Shown piece after piece: positions 18,461-27,554 of a stretch of 43,631 nucleotides of DNA (position 1 is its first letter; each line of letters opens with the position of its first letter). The notes beneath the pieces are model-generated. The model saw only the letters and a list, made by a program, of their open reading frames with translations. It did not search any database and was not told the DNA's origin. Both the position numbers and the translations under genes were made by a program. The DNA is taken from contig JAUNDA010000009.1 of the NCBI GenBank assembly GCA_030526295.1, positions 1 to 43,631 on the forward strand. Direction: 5' to 3'. The DNA is from Eubacteriales bacterium (GTDB lineage Bacteria > Bacillota > Clostridia > Lachnospirales > Lachnospiraceae).

Positions 18461-19489
18461 TTACTTAACGAACTTCTCGAAGTACTTGATTGTACGAACC
18501 ATCTGTGATGTGTATGAGTTCTCGTTGTCATACCATGAAACAACCTGAACCTCATAGAGGTCATCGCCGATAGCTGTAACAAGTGTCTGGCTCGGATCGA
18601 AGAGTGAGCCGTATGTCATACCAACAACGTCTGAAGATACGATCTCATCTGTGCAGTAACCGAATGTCTCCGGAATCTTATCTGAGTAAGCCTTCATAGC
18701 TGCGTTGATAGACTCCTTTGTTACGTCCTGTCCCTTAACAACTGCGAAAAGAAGTGTTGTTGATCCTGTAGGTGTTGGAACTCTCTGTGCAGCACCGATA
18801 AGCTTGCCTGAAAGCTCAGGAATTACAAGACCGATAGCCTTTGCAGCACCTGTTGAGTTAGGAACGATTGAAAGAGCAGCTGCACGTGCACGACGAAGGT
18901 CACCCTTTCTGTGTGGTCCGTCAAGAAGCATCTGATCGCCTGTGTAAGCATGTACTGTGCACATGATACCTGTCTGGATCGGGAATGCATCGTTAAGAGC
19001 CTTTGTCATAGGAGCAAGGCAGTTAGTTGTGCATGATGCTGCTGAGATGATGTTATCCTCTGCTGTAAGGATCTCGTGGTTAACATTGTAAACGATTGTA
19101 GGAAGATCATTTCCTGCAGGAGCAGAAATAACAACCTTCTTAGCACCTGCTGTGATGTGAGCTGATGCCTTTTCCTTTGATGTATAGAAACCTGTGCACT
19201 CAAGTACAACGTCTACTCCAAGCTCGCCCCAAGGAAGGTTCTTAGCGTCTGCCTCTTTGTAGATCTTGATGTTCTTGCCACATACTGTGATGCTGTCCTC
19301 GTCAGCTGATACCTGGTCAGCGAACTCATAACGACCCTGTGTTGAGTCATACTTAAGAAGATGAGCAAGCATCTTAGGAGCTGTAAGGTCGTTGATAGCA
19401 ACGATTTCTGTTCCCTCATGGTTGAACATCTGGCGGAATGCAAGACGACCGATACGTCCAAATCCGTTAATTGCAACTTTAACTGCCAT
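18461..19489 (-). CDS. gap: Glyceraldehyde-3-phosphate dehydrogenase, type I
   Basis: The 342-residue protein is the glycolytic NAD-dependent enzyme forming 1,3-bisphosphoglycerate. It shows the Rossmann opening [19 protein letters not shown] after the second strand, the catalytic [10 protein letters not shown] with its nucleophilic Cys, and the [19 protein letters not shown] and [13 protein letters not shown] segments. An Asp-type NAD preference is suggested by [14 protein letters not shown] lies 8 bases before the ATG. It is the first gene of gap-pgk-tpi and has a close-to-consensus promoter at 19554-19582. Confidence 0.98.
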   Translation of the reverse strand: MAVKVAINGFGRIGRLAFRQMFNHEGTEIVAINDLTAPKMLAHLLKYDSTQGRYEFADQVSADEDSITVCGKNIKIYKEADAKNLPWGELGVDVVLECTGFYTSKEKASAHITAGAKKVVISAPAGNDLPTIVYNVNHEILTAEDNIISAASCTTNCLAPMTKALNDAFPIQTGIMCTVHAYTGDQMLLDGPHRKGDLRRARAAALSIVPNSTGAAKAIGLVIPELSGKLIGAAQRVPTPTGSTTLLFAVVKGQDVTKESINAAMKAYSDKIPETFGYCTDEIVSSDVVGMTYGSLFDPSQTLVTAIGDDLYEVQVVSWYDNENSYTSQMVRTIKYFEKFVK

Positions 19490-19553
19490 TTTTTATTTCT
19501 CCTTTACATTAAAAAAGTAATTTAGTATAAACTTTACTCATTTACCGCATAAT

Positions 19554-19582
19554 ATAATAGTCTTTTCAAGCTGATTTTGCAA
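19554..19582 (-). promoter_or_regulatory. Sigma-A promoter of gap
   Basis: On the minus strand, TTGCAA (19577-19582) and TATTAT (19554-19559) are 17 bases apart. Predicted transcription start is near 19547, giving a leader of about 58 bases. It faces away from the promoter of the divergent citX-citG gene, about 55 bases to the right. Confidence 0.7.
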
Positions 19583-19635
19583 GAGATATGTGTTAAATTA
19601 TTACCAATTTTATTGCATTTTTTTTGTACATATTG

Positions 19636-19644
19636 TGGTATAAT
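19636..19644 (+). promoter_or_regulatory. Extended -10 promoter of the citX-citG fusion gene
   Basis: TGGTATAAT is a perfect extended -10 element on the plus strand. The region 17 bases upstream is a T-run without a good -35, which extended -10 promoters tolerate. The expected start point, 6-7 bases downstream, falls at or next to the A of the ATG at 19651. Confidence 0.65.
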
Positions 19645-19650
19645 CGGCTC

Positions 19651-20970
19651 ATGGCTACATTGGAACAGATACTTGACAACAGGGAAGAACGCGTAAGGCA
19701 CCAGGAGGAACTCTTAGACCTTTTTGAGAGCACCCTCATCAGCTTTACGATGAACATGCCGGGAAGTGAAAAGAACTCCCCGCTTATTGAGGACGGCTTT
19801 AACAAGGGGCTTTTTCTCATTAGTACGATGCTCGATTTTTACGGAATCGACACCATTAACTTTGAAGAGGTACGCGCCGTCACCGGACCAGAGGGCTTCT
19901 TTAGTGTTGACGGCGACGCCGTAACCGTAAAAAAGCTCATGAGTGCAATAGAAACAGCCTTCCCTGTCGGAAGGCTCTTTGACATTGATGTCTTTCATAA
20001 GACAGGTGAAAAGGTATCACGCTCCGACATAGGAAGGGGACCGAGAAAATGCCTTATCTGTGACAGGGATGCACGTGAATGTGCGAGAACCCATGCACAC
20101 ACATACGAGAAGCTTGTGGCAACAGCTACCGGACTCCTTGAGGAGGCCGTAAGCGATGACCGCAGCGCCGAGATTGCGGACCTTGCCATTTTGTCACTTA
20201 TCCTCGAGGCCTCGACAACCTGTAAGCCGGGACTAGTCGACCTAAGAAACAACGGATCACATAAGGACATGGACTTCTTCCTTCTTTGCGAAAGTGCCGC
20301 TTCCCTTTATGAATACTTTAAGGCCTGTGCAGCGACACGCGATTTTGGCGATTTAAGAGAGCTCGGAATAAAGGCCGAGGAGACGATGCTTAAGGCAACA
20401 GGTGGTGTAAATACTCATAAGGGAATAGTCTTTATCTTTGCCCTTTTGCTATCCGCAATAGGCGAAACCGAGGGCGATGACATTCACGACTCCTCCCTCA
20501 TCCTCGACAGGGCAGGCGAAAAGGTAAAGGGCATCACTGCAGCTGATTTTAAGAATGTCACACTGGAGAATGCAAAAACAGCCGGTGAACGCTTCTATGC
20601 TGAGTTTGGAATCACGGGCATCCGCGGTCAGGCAGAAATGAAATTCCCTGGTGTAAGGAGCCTTGCAATCCCAGTAATCTCAACTCTCCTTAAGGAGGGC
20701 TATTCACTTAACGATGCAGGCCGCATCGCGCTTTTACATATCATTGCTGGAACTGACGACACAAACATGATTAAGCGTGGCGGCATGGAGACAGCAAAAA
20801 AAGCCCGGGACAGAATCCTCAGGCTTCTTTGCGATAATAATATGCCGACAGATGAAGAGCTTAATGAGCTTGATGATGAATTCATCTCACTTAACCTTTC
20901 ACCTGGTGGCAGTGCCGACCTTTTGTCGGCAGCATATTTACTTTGTCTATGCGATAATTTCCTCTCGTAA
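19651..20970 (+). CDS. citXG: CitX-CitG fusion: holo-ACP synthase CitX and triphosphoribosyl-dephospho-CoA synthase
   Basis: The 439-residue protein fuses two enzymes that make and attach the citrate lyase prosthetic group. Residues 1 to about 165 are CitX-like: DNREERVRHQEELL, a TMNMPG segment, VGRLFDIDVFH, and a closing PRKCLICDRDARECARTHAH with its conserved cysteines. From about 170 the CitG part has EASTTCKPGLVDLRNNGSHK, GGVNTHKG, TDDTNMIKRGG and SPGGSADLL. CitG makes triphosphoribosyl-dephospho-CoA; CitX transfers it to the acyl carrier subunit CitD. No citCDEF genes are in the window. An upstream TTG (19624) lies before the -10 box and so cannot be used. The ATG at 19651 has no Shine-Dalgarno, suggesting a leaderless message. 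It is the only clear plus-strand gene. Confidence 0.93.
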   Translation: MATLEQILDNREERVRHQEELLDLFESTLISFTMNMPGSEKNSPLIEDGFNKGLFLISTMLDFYGIDTINFEEVRAVTGPEGFFSVDGDAVTVKKLMSAIETAFPVGRLFDIDVFHKTGEKVSRSDIGRGPRKCLICDRDARECARTHAHTYEKLVATATGLLEEAVSDDRSAEIADLAILSLILEASTTCKPGLVDLRNNGSHKDMDFFLLCESAASLYEYFKACAATRDFGDLRELGIKAEETMLKATGGVNTHKGIVFIFALLLSAIGETEGDDIHDSSLILDRAGEKVKGITAADFKNVTLENAKTAGERFYAEFGITGIRGQAEMKFPGVRSLAIPVISTLLKEGYSLNDAGRIALLHIIAGTDDTNMIKRGGMETAKKARDRILRLLCDNNMPTDEELNELDDEFISLNLSPGGSADLLSAAYLLCLCDNFLS

Positions 20971-20979
20971 GTTTAAGTA

Positions 20980-22035
20980 TTATCCAAGAACCTCCTTATA
21001 AACACGGAGTGCGTTTTTGTACATAATCTTCTCGATTTCATCCTCCGTGAATCCTGCCGCATCCATTGCCTCAATAAGCTTTGGCATTTCCTTTGCACCG
21101 TCTACCTCAAGCACACCGTGGATTCCGTCAAAGTCAGTGCCCATGGCAACCATGTCTATTCCACCGAGGTTTCTTATGTATTTCATGTGGGCTATCATGT
21201 CGCTGATACGTGAATATACGCCATCCATCCCGTTGGAAAGCTTGTTGTTTTCGTTAAGGAATATCGTACAGAAATTGATACCCGTAACTCCTCCGTGGTC
21301 TGCTATGAGCCTTATCATCTCATCCGAGAGGTTTCTGTGGTTGGCACATATGCCCCTTGCGTTTGAGTGGCTCGCTATTACGGGAGTTGACTTTCTTACA
21401 GTCTTAAAAATGTCAAAAATACCGGCATCATTAAGATGTGAGATGTCAATCACGATTCCCATATCCTCCATTGCCTCTACAAACTCAAAGCCCTTTTTCT
21501 TGAGTCCGTTTTCCGTGTCAATTTCAAATTCACCCTTCGGGTTTGGGAAAGCGAGCTGGTTCTCGTAGTTCCATGTGAGTGTCGACTTTCTGACACCCAT
21601 CTCGTAGGCCTTCTTAAGGTTTTCAAGGTCACCCTTATATGGGAAGCCCTCCTCCACTGTCTTGAGTGCAGACATGTATCCGGCCTTAAAGTTTTCCTCA
21701 ATATCCGTTCCGGTAAATGCATAACGGATCATGTCGGAGTTTTCCGCAATCTCCCTGTCCATGCATTTTGAAAAATCACAAAGATACTCGAACGGGTCCT
21801 CATGTGACTTTCCGTATTCACTAATATCGACAAACATTGCAAAGCTCTGGCACATATATCCTGCCTTTTTCATATCCGTAAGGTTAATGTGTCTGCCGTT
21901 TGCCCTTATGTGAAGTCCGTTTTTAATCTCTTCCTCTGTCGGACCGAAGTTATCCTCCGGGTCAGGTGCCTCAAGGAACGAGGCCTTGAAAATCTGCAAA
22001 AACGAATCTGCATGCATGTCTATGATTGGTACCAT
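20980..22035 (-). CDS. Membrane-type dipeptidase, peptidase family M19
   Basis: The 351-residue protein matches renal-dipeptidase-type zinc enzymes: IIDMHAD at 4-10 with the His-x-Asp zinc ligands, TVEEGFP with the bridging Glu, VIASHSNARG and NLSDEMIRLIADHGGVTGIN in the centre, and the AMGTDFDGI segment near the end. Enzymes of this family cleave dipeptides, including D-amino-acid-containing ones from peptidoglycan. There is no signal peptide, so it acts in the cytoplasm. An AGGGGG box lies 8 bases upstream of the ATG. It follows the YwaF-like gene by 33 bases and converges on citX-citG with only 9 bases between stops. Confidence 0.92.
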   Translation of the reverse strand: MVPIIDMHADSFLQIFKASFLEAPDPEDNFGPTEEEIKNGLHIRANGRHINLTDMKKAGYMCQSFAMFVDISEYGKSHEDPFEYLCDFSKCMDREIAENSDMIRYAFTGTDIEENFKAGYMSALKTVEEGFPYKGDLENLKKAYEMGVRKSTLTWNYENQLAFPNPKGEFEIDTENGLKKKGFEFVEAMEDMGIVIDISHLNDAGIFDIFKTVRKSTPVIASHSNARGICANHRNLSDEMIRLIADHGGVTGINFCTIFLNENNKLSNGMDGVYSRISDMIAHMKYIRNLGGIDMVAMGTDFDGIHGVLEVDGAKEMPKLIEAMDAAGFTEDEIEKIMYKNALRVYKEVLG

Positions 22036-22068
22036 AATACTATCCCCCTATTAAAACCATCCGTTGTC

Positions 22069-22788
22069 TTAGCCCTTTTCCCTTGGCTCCATCAACAGGA
22101 TGACAAAATACAAAACGATTCCAAGCGGAATAAATAACGGAAGAAGGTAAACATAGTCTACAGGAATTATTCCCCTTAAAAGCGCGAGCACGGGATTACC
22201 CTCAGGGTCTACTGTAAAGAAGTAGTTTGCCGCAATTCCAGTTGTTGCCTTAATCAGAAGGTTTAATCCGTGGGCAATAAGCGCCGATGCCCCGAGCACG
22301 ATGAGCATGCCGGGGAGGTGCCTTCTGTTTGGCTTATAAAGACCGAGCATGTAGACGAGCACGCTCTGCACGATTACCATTCCGTGGTAGCCGTAAAAGC
22401 CGATTGACCTTCCCTCAAAGAATGGGATACCGTAAAAACCGTCTACAGGCATCACTACGGCCATGAGTGCGCAAAGAAATCCAACATATACGCCAAAGCA
22501 CATGAGTACATTGCTTTTCTTCATTACTCCCGCATAGCCATATATGAAGGCAACCTGGCAAAGTGCGAGAGGCAGCTCCTTCCATATGCTTGTGTCATAT
22601 CCCGGGTCCTTTAAAAGAAGAGCCTTGTACCAGATGTAGAAAACGCATGCTATCGCAAAAAACACTGAAAAGAAGCCCTTCTTCCTCTTCTCATCCTTAT
22701 TCTTCCCGAAAGTGTAAAGAACAACCGTAAGAGCCACAAGAAATCCCATATATATAAACCATGTCAGGTTTAACGGATTAATAATCAT
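22069..22788 (-). CDS. YwaF-like integral membrane protein (TIGR02206 type)
   Basis: The protein of 239 residues has about seven membrane spans. Its pattern W..LPLALCQVAFIYG after the second span, then FYGYHG with a conserved His, HGLNLLIKATTGIAANYFF and a late P.DYVYLLP segment, recalls the YwaF/TMEM164-type family of unknown or acyltransferase-like function. The frame extends to a TTG at 22848, but the ATG at 22788 with GGGGG about 10 bases upstream gives a normal start just before the first span. It probably forms an operon with the M19 dipeptidase. The family assignment is from memory of motifs and is moderate; function unknown. Confidence 0.65.
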   Translation of the reverse strand: MIINPLNLTWFIYMGFLVALTVVLYTFGKNKDEKRKKGFFSVFFAIACVFYIWYKALLLKDPGYDTSIWKELPLALCQVAFIYGYAGVMKKSNVLMCFGVYVGFLCALMAVVMPVDGFYGIPFFEGRSIGFYGYHGMVIVQSVLVYMLGLYKPNRRHLPGMLIVLGASALIAHGLNLLIKATTGIAANYFFTVDPEGNPVLALLRGIIPVDYVYLLPLFIPLGIVLYFVILLMEPREKG

Positions 22789-22908
22789 CAAATCAATTCC
22801 CCCACAAAAAATCATGTCAGTAAATCCGGTAAGTAACAAATTCCGCAAGCCTCATACTGAAACAATTTTCATTGAAATTCACATTAAAAATTCCCCATTT
22901 AATCAGGT

Positions 22909-22945
22909 TAAAAATAAGGCTACCACATCTATCGATGCGATAGCC
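22909..22945 (-). terminator. Intrinsic terminator after tRNA-Ser
   Basis: A fully paired 12-bp stem (22918-22929 with 22934-22945, two G-T pairs) with a 4-base loop is followed on the minus strand by TTATTTTT. It begins 8 bases beyond the tRNA 3' end, so the tRNA is a separate transcript end. Confidence 0.88.
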
Positions 22946-22953
22946 CCATAAAG

Positions 22954-23039
22954 CGCAGCAGGAGGGATTCGAACCCCCGTGCGGTTGCCCGCAAACTGAT
23001 TTCGAGTCAGCCCCGTTATGACCACTTCGATACTGCTGC
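22954..23039 (-). tRNA. tRNA-Ser(CGA)
   Basis: The minus strand folds as a class II tRNA: acceptor GCAGCAG pairing CTGCTGC, T8-A9, the D-arm containing AAGTGGTCATAACGG, anticodon stem GCTGA/TCAGT region with loop CTCGAAA giving anticodon CGA (23002-23004), a long variable arm (GCGGGCAACCGC) typical of serine tRNAs, and a T-arm with TTCGAAT. The discriminator is G and CCA is not encoded. A TTGACA at 23081-23086 may belong to its promoter, but I see no matching -10. It lies between mgtE and the YwaF-like gene. Confidence 0.95.
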
Positions 23040-23099
23040 CTGTATGTTAAGCCCATAGGGCAAAACAAACATTATTCTGTTGTCAAAGCTTCTCCCGCC

Positions 23100-24560
23100 T
23101 TATGCAAGATGAAGTACATTGATAAGAAGAATCCACGCGAGGCTGTAGTATGTAATTACAGCCACAAGGTCGTTGATTGTCGAAATGAGCGGTCCAGATG
23201 CTACCGCAGGGTCAATTCCGACCTTCTTAAAGCCCATCGGAATAAGCGAGCCCGTTGCACTTGAAATAATCATTGCAACAACTAGTGCCACACCTACACA
23301 GCCTGAAATCGCAAATGACTCAAATACAGGCTTTCCCTTAAAGAGGAAAATGTAGATGCCGATAAATATAGCAGAAATTATACCAAGAATCACACCGTTT
23401 GCAAGTCCGACCTTAAGCTCCTTGAAAACATGGCCTATCTTCTGACCGCCTGTAAGATTTTCATCCATGAGCACACGGATTGTTACAGCCAGTGACTGTG
23501 AGCCTACGTTACCTGACATACCGAGGATCATGGACTGGAAGAACATGACAATCGTGAGTGATGATATAACCTTTTCAAATGCACCAATTACAGTTGAAAC
23601 ACCAAGACCGAGGCACAGGAGGATGAGAAGCCATGGAAGTCGTTTTCTCATAGAGTCCTTAAGCGGCTCGTGCAGCTCTTCCTCTGCAGCAAGACCAGCG
23701 AGCTTTGCATAGTCATCTCCGAGTGCTTCATCGACTACCTCGATGACGTTCTGTGATGTGATAACACCGAGCATTCTGTTCTGGTTATCGAGAACGGGAA
23801 CGAGGTCCTCAGAATAGTCCTTGAGGTTTTCAATACAGGCATCAATCTGCTCATGTCCGTAAACATAAGGATATGATGTCATGATGTGCTCCTCGAGGTC
23901 ATCACCCTGTCTTGCGATGATGAGCTCCTTAAGTCCAAGTGCTCCGACAAATGTATCCTGCTCGTCAAGAACGAAAATCGTAGAGATGTTGTCATTCTCG
24001 GGTGCCTGGCGGATAAGCTCTGCCATGGCCTCCTTGACTGTAAGTCCCTCGTGAATCGAGATGTAGTTGGTAGTCATTCGGCTACCGATCTCATCGTCGT
24101 CAAACGAAGCAAGAAGTGCGATGTCTTTTCTTGATTCGGCATCCATAAGCTCGATGAGGATGCCTCTTTTTACCTTTTCAATTTCCCTAAGGACATCAAC
24201 CGCTACGTCGGGCTCCATGTGTCCGATAACGGCAGCTGCCTTACGGATATCCATCTCATTGAGATAGTTTGCTACGTCCTCTTCCTCTGAATACTCAAGT
24301 ACAGTTGAAAGCTTGTTGATACCGAGAACCCTGTAAAGCTTCTGTCTCTCAGGTGTTGTGAGGCTGTTGAGGATAAGCGCGATATCATTGTCATGATAAT
24401 CGTCGAGCTGATCCCTTAAGGCCTTCGGTGAGGCATTGCTCTTTACAATGTCAATAATCTCGGAGCTGTAATCGGGTCTTACAACAGGCTCTTCATTTTG
24501 AGTCTCATTGGATTCTGTCTCGATGATGTCTTCATCGAAATTCTTCATTTCATTATCCAT
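23100..24560 (-). CDS. mgtE: Magnesium transporter MgtE
   Basis: The 486-residue protein has the family architecture. An acidic N-terminal stretch precedes the helical MgtE_N domain (about 40-145, with DIALILNSLTTPERQKLYRV), then two CBS domains (about 165-285, with MTTNYISIHEGLTVKEAM and VITSQNVIEVVDEALGDDYA), a long plug helix leading to RLPWLL at about 320, and five membrane spans to the end, including MILGMSGNVGSQSLAVTIR and the pore-associated SGPLISTINDLVAVITYY. It is a Mg-gated channel for Mg uptake. AAGGAG lies 8 bases before the ATG. Its leader has alternative hairpins (see 24558-24648). No canonical M-box riboswitch is recognisable. Confidence 0.96.
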   Translation of the reverse strand: MDNEMKNFDEDIIETESNETQNEEPVVRPDYSSEIIDIVKSNASPKALRDQLDDYHDNDIALILNSLTTPERQKLYRVLGINKLSTVLEYSEEEDVANYLNEMDIRKAAAVIGHMEPDVAVDVLREIEKVKRGILIELMDAESRKDIALLASFDDDEIGSRMTTNYISIHEGLTVKEAMAELIRQAPENDNISTIFVLDEQDTFVGALGLKELIIARQGDDLEEHIMTSYPYVYGHEQIDACIENLKDYSEDLVPVLDNQNRMLGVITSQNVIEVVDEALGDDYAKLAGLAAEEELHEPLKDSMRKRLPWLLILLCLGLGVSTVIGAFEKVISSLTIVMFFQSMILGMSGNVGSQSLAVTIRVLMDENLTGGQKIGHVFKELKVGLANGVILGIISAIFIGIYIFLFKGKPVFESFAISGCVGVALVVAMIISSATGSLIPMGFKKVGIDPAVASGPLISTINDLVAVITYYSLAWILLINVLHLA

Positions 24561-24648
24561 TTCCGAATCTCCTTCTCTATAAGTCGGAAACGGACAGGAG
24601 TTTTACGCCAAAGCCAAACGACAGCACATACCCATATTCGTTTCCGAA
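24558..24648 (-). promoter_or_regulatory. mgtE leader with two mutually exclusive stems around the start codon
   Basis: Reading the mRNA, segment A (24647-24639, TCGGAAACG) pairs perfectly over 9 bp with segment B (24592-24584, CGTTTCCGA). Segment C (TTCGGAAA, 24567-24560) is a copy of the core of A and lies between the Shine-Dalgarno box and the start codon, including the A of the ATG; it can pair with B over 7 bp. A:B leaves the start region free; B:C would close it. This is the architecture of a translational switch, but the ligand and activity are unproved. Confidence 0.5.
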
Positions 24649-24754
24649 CCAAAATGTCTACTTCGACCGTGACCGTCGTCCACTTTACCCACTTCCTTTT
24701 CTCTGAATTTTTGCACGGTAAAAAAACTAATACACGTGCCTTTTAATAATACGC

Positions 24755-26110
24755 TTACTTAACGTTTTTTTCAACAAGTTTCTTTTTCCATCTGATGTAA
24801 TAAATCAGGATTATAGTTGCCGTAATTGTCCATGAGATAGCATAGACAATGCTTATGTTAAAGAGTGTCGGATAGAGTGCATAAACCGTCCACACCCATA
24901 CAAAACGGAATATTCCGATTCCGAAGATGGAAATGATTGCAGGCTTTCTTACCTCTCCGCAGCCTCTCATTACAGCCGTCAAAACCTCGAGTATCGTCCA
25001 TGTGAAATAGAACGGCACAAAGTAAAGCATGATGGTGTAGGTGGTCGAAACAACCTCCGCATTATCGGTAAACATCGGAAGAAGGTTCGGTCCGAATAAG
25101 AGAAGTGCCGCACATATAAGAAGTGTCATCGGGATAAAGATTCCCATGCCTGTTCTTGCTGTCTTCCATACCCTCTTAAAGTCTCCTGCACCATAGTTTT
25201 GTCCGACAAATGCCGTCACCGCGATTCCTGCCGCAGAGGCCGTTGCCCAGTAAAAGCCGTCAACCTTTCCCGCAAGTCCCCACGAGGCGACAACAACGGT
25301 ACCAAGCTTATTAATCGCTGCCTGCATATATGCATTTGATATCGAATACACTCCACCCTGCAGTGCCTGCGGGATACCAAGCTTCATCATGTGCGAAAGC
25401 ACTCCAGAGTTGATTCCAAGACACCTTAGGTTAAGCCTGTAGCTTTCCTTTGTCGTCATTAGCTTCCATGTGAGAAGTATCATGTTGCAAAGCTGTGCAA
25501 GAACTGTTGCAATCGCAGCACCGGCAACCCCCATATTCATGTAACGCACGAATACAATATCGAGAACGATATTGAGTACGCATGCCGTAATCATGTATAT
25601 GAGCGGATTCTTACTGTCTCCCACTCCCCTCAGGATTCCCGACTCAATGTTTAGAAGAAGTGTTATCACAAGGCCCGAACAGAATATCCTCATGTAAAGG
25701 GCCGAGGAATCGATAATCTCCTCCGGTGTTGACATCCACCTGAGTATCGGAACAGTAAGCGGAATAATGCACAACATAAGAATAAGGCCAAGAATAATGC
25801 AGAACGTGACTGCAGTACCCGTAGCCTTTTCAAGTTCCTTTTTCCTTCCTGCCCCGTAATACTGTGAAACGATTACAGACGAACCCGAGGCAAGTGAAAC
25901 AAAGATGCTTATGATTACGTTAATGAGTGTCGCAGGTGTGCCGCTAACGGATGCAAGAGCCTCCGTTCCGACATATTTTCCTACGATAACGGCATCAACA
26001 GCATTGTAAAGCTGCTGAAACCAGGTGCCGATAACTATCGGAAGAAAGAACCATAAAAGTCTTTTCCAGATAACACCCTCTGAAAGATTTGTTGATTCGC
26101 GCTTTTCCAT
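24755..26110 (-). CDS. MATE-family efflux transporter
   Basis: The 451-residue protein has 12 predicted spans in two repeats. Family landmarks include LPIVIGTWFQQLYNAVDAVIVGKYVG near the first span, LASGSSVIVSQYYGAGRKKE after the second, ESGILRGVGDSKNPLIYM, and in the second half AFVGQNYGAGDFKRVWKTA and AVMRGCGEVRKPAIIS. Such proteins export cationic drugs or metabolites using Na or H gradients; the substrate is not predictable. It follows dtd by 23 bases and is the last gene of the long operon from 36651. Its ATG has no strong ribosome binding site. Confidence 0.93.
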   Translation of the reverse strand: MEKRESTNLSEGVIWKRLLWFFLPIVIGTWFQQLYNAVDAVIVGKYVGTEALASVSGTPATLINVIISIFVSLASGSSVIVSQYYGAGRKKELEKATGTAVTFCIILGLILMLCIIPLTVPILRWMSTPEEIIDSSALYMRIFCSGLVITLLLNIESGILRGVGDSKNPLIYMITACVLNIVLDIVFVRYMNMGVAGAAIATVLAQLCNMILLTWKLMTTKESYRLNLRCLGINSGVLSHMMKLGIPQALQGGVYSISNAYMQAAINKLGTVVVASWGLAGKVDGFYWATASAAGIAVTAFVGQNYGAGDFKRVWKTARTGMGIFIPMTLLICAALLLFGPNLLPMFTDNAEVVSTTYTIMLYFVPFYFTWTILEVLTAVMRGCGEVRKPAIISIFGIGIFRFVWVWTVYALYPTLFNISIVYAISWTITATIILIYYIRWKKKLVEKNVK

Positions 26111-26133
26111 ACCCGTATCATCAAAACAAATAA

Positions 26134-26586
26134 TTATTTTACATCAATTTCCGAATCGAGGATTATTGTAAACGGACCGTCGTTAAGGAGTTCAACCTTC
26201 ATGTCGGCTCCGAATTCTCCCCTCTCAACCTTTGGAACGTATTTTTTACATTCCTCAACGATAAAATCATACATCGGTGAAGCCATATCTGGCTTTCCGG
26301 CATGAATGAAGCTAGGCCTGTTGCCATGGTGGCAGTCAGCATAGAGTGTAAACTGACTTATCATCAGAAGCTCACCGCCAACCTGGTCAATGCTAAGGTT
26401 TGTCTTTCCCTCGCTGTCCTCAAAGATTCGGAGGGAACAGAGCTTCTTTACCATCTTTGCGGCAATGGCCTCGGTATCGGTTTCGGCAATACCGCAAAGG
26501 ACCATAAAGCCCTTGTCGATTGCGCCGATAACCTCTCCGTCAACCTTTACATTAGCATATTTAACTCTCTGAATTACGAATTTCAT
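26134..26586 (-). CDS. dtd: D-aminoacyl-tRNA deacylase
   Basis: The 150-residue protein is full length for the Dtd family, which removes D-amino acids (and glycine) from mischarged tRNAs. It has [19 protein letters not shown] at the start, the catalytic SQFTLYAD, a HGNRPSF segment, and a C-terminal [11 protein letters not shown] corresponding to the conserved NxGP cis-Pro motif. The ATG overlaps the stop of the EamA gene in an ATGA arrangement, so translation is probably coupled. Active in the cytoplasm as a dimer. Confidence 0.95.
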   Translation of the reverse strand: MKFVIQRVKYANVKVDGEVIGAIDKGFMVLCGIAETDTEAIAAKMVKKLCSLRIFEDSEGKTNLSIDQVGGELLMISQFTLYADCHHGNRPSFIHAGKPDMASPMYDFIVEECKKYVPKVERGEFGADMKVELLNDGPFTIILDSEIDVK

Positions 26587-27551
26587 GCATTAATACCATC
26601 TGCTATTCCAAGCATTACAATACCAACGATTACAGCTGCAATACATGCATACTGTGAAGCCTTGAGCTTTTCCTTAAGGAAGATTCTTGCAAGGATTGCC
26701 GATACGATGCAGTATGAGGCAACCATCGGTGCTGCAAGCAGTGGTTCCTTTGCCATTGCAAAAACGTAGAAAATCTGTCCGAACTGCTCACATACAGCAG
26801 CTGCTGCCTTAGGCATCTGTGATCTTTCAAACAGGTTGTAGGGCTTCTTTTCCTTAATGAGGAGTACGATGTAGCATACGATTCCTGCAAGGAAGAAGGT
26901 AAGTCCGTAAAGAACAAGTACGTCGATTTCTCCGAGTCCGAGTCCGAATTCCTCGTCGAGGATGATTCCGTCAGCTGCTGTTCCGAGTGTATCGAAGACG
27001 CAGTAAAGAATCGGGAAGATAAGCGCAAGTGCGCCTGTCTTGAACTTCTCAAGTCCCTTTGCCTCATGTGCACTTACCTCGGCATTTGAAATCTTCTGCT
27101 CTACAATTGCAAGGGCGATCATGCCGACAACAATAAAGAGAGTTCCGAAAATCTCAAGACCCGAATATTCCTCAATGATGCTTCCGCCCGCACCGTTAAT
27201 GGTGAACCAGGCAGCCATGGCGATGACAGAAAATGCACCTGATGCATTCTGAACCGGTGAAACGATTGAAAGCTCGAGGTAACGAAGTCCCGCATAGCCG
27301 ATGATCATTGAAACGATGTAACCTATTGAGGCGGGCAGGTATGCAATCGCATTCTTAATAAGGGATTCCCCATTAAGACCGCTCTCTGAAAAAGGAAGCA
27401 GGATAATTGCCGTGATGCCCATTACAAAGCCAACCCAGACAGCTATCTTCAAATGAGTATTTGACTCCTTTTCATCTGATCCCGCTTTGTAGAATAAATC
27501 AGCAAGTCCCCAACCAAATAAGCAAATCAGTGCAAAAATAAGCCAACTCAT
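26583..27551 (-). CDS. EamA/DMT-family transporter
   Basis: The 322-residue protein has about ten hydrophobic spans arranged as two EamA-type halves; the first half closes with [11 protein letters not shown], the second with [20 protein letters not shown] and [14 protein letters not shown]. It is a drug/metabolite-superfamily permease of unknown substrate. The start has GGAGG 8 bases upstream and lies 3 bases after the metallo-beta-lactamase-fold gene stop. It overlaps dtd at its 3' end by 4 bases. Confidence 0.88.
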   Translation of the reverse strand: MSWLIFALICLFGWGLADLFYKAGSDEKESNTHLKIAVWVGFVMGITAIILLPFSESGLNGESLIKNAIAYLPASIGYIVSMIIGYAGLRYLELSIVSPVQNASGAFSVIAMAAWFTINGAGGSIIEEYSGLEIFGTLFIVVGMIALAIVEQKISNAEVSAHEAKGLEKFKTGALALIFPILYCVFDTLGTAADGIILDEEFGLGLGEIDVLVLYGLTFFLAGIVCYIVLLIKEKKPYNLFERSQMPKAAAAVCEQFGQIFYVFAMAKEPLLAAPMVASYCIVSAILARIFLKEKLKASQYACIAAVIVGIVMLGIADGINA

Positions 27552-27554
27552 TAA

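Noticed and set aside
23041..23099. Promoter for tRNA-Ser
   Set aside because: A consensus-like TTGACA at 23081-23086 is present, but no acceptable -10 hexamer lies at 16-18 bases, so I do not claim a promoter.
24561..24754. M-box magnesium riboswitch upstream of mgtE
   Set aside because: None of the conserved M-box segments could be recognised in the leader; only the alternative hairpins described are visible.
24690..24754. Terminator after the MATE gene
   Set aside because: The only pairing, GCACG with CGTGC, has a 17-base loop and a weak stem, so transcription may continue into mgtE.
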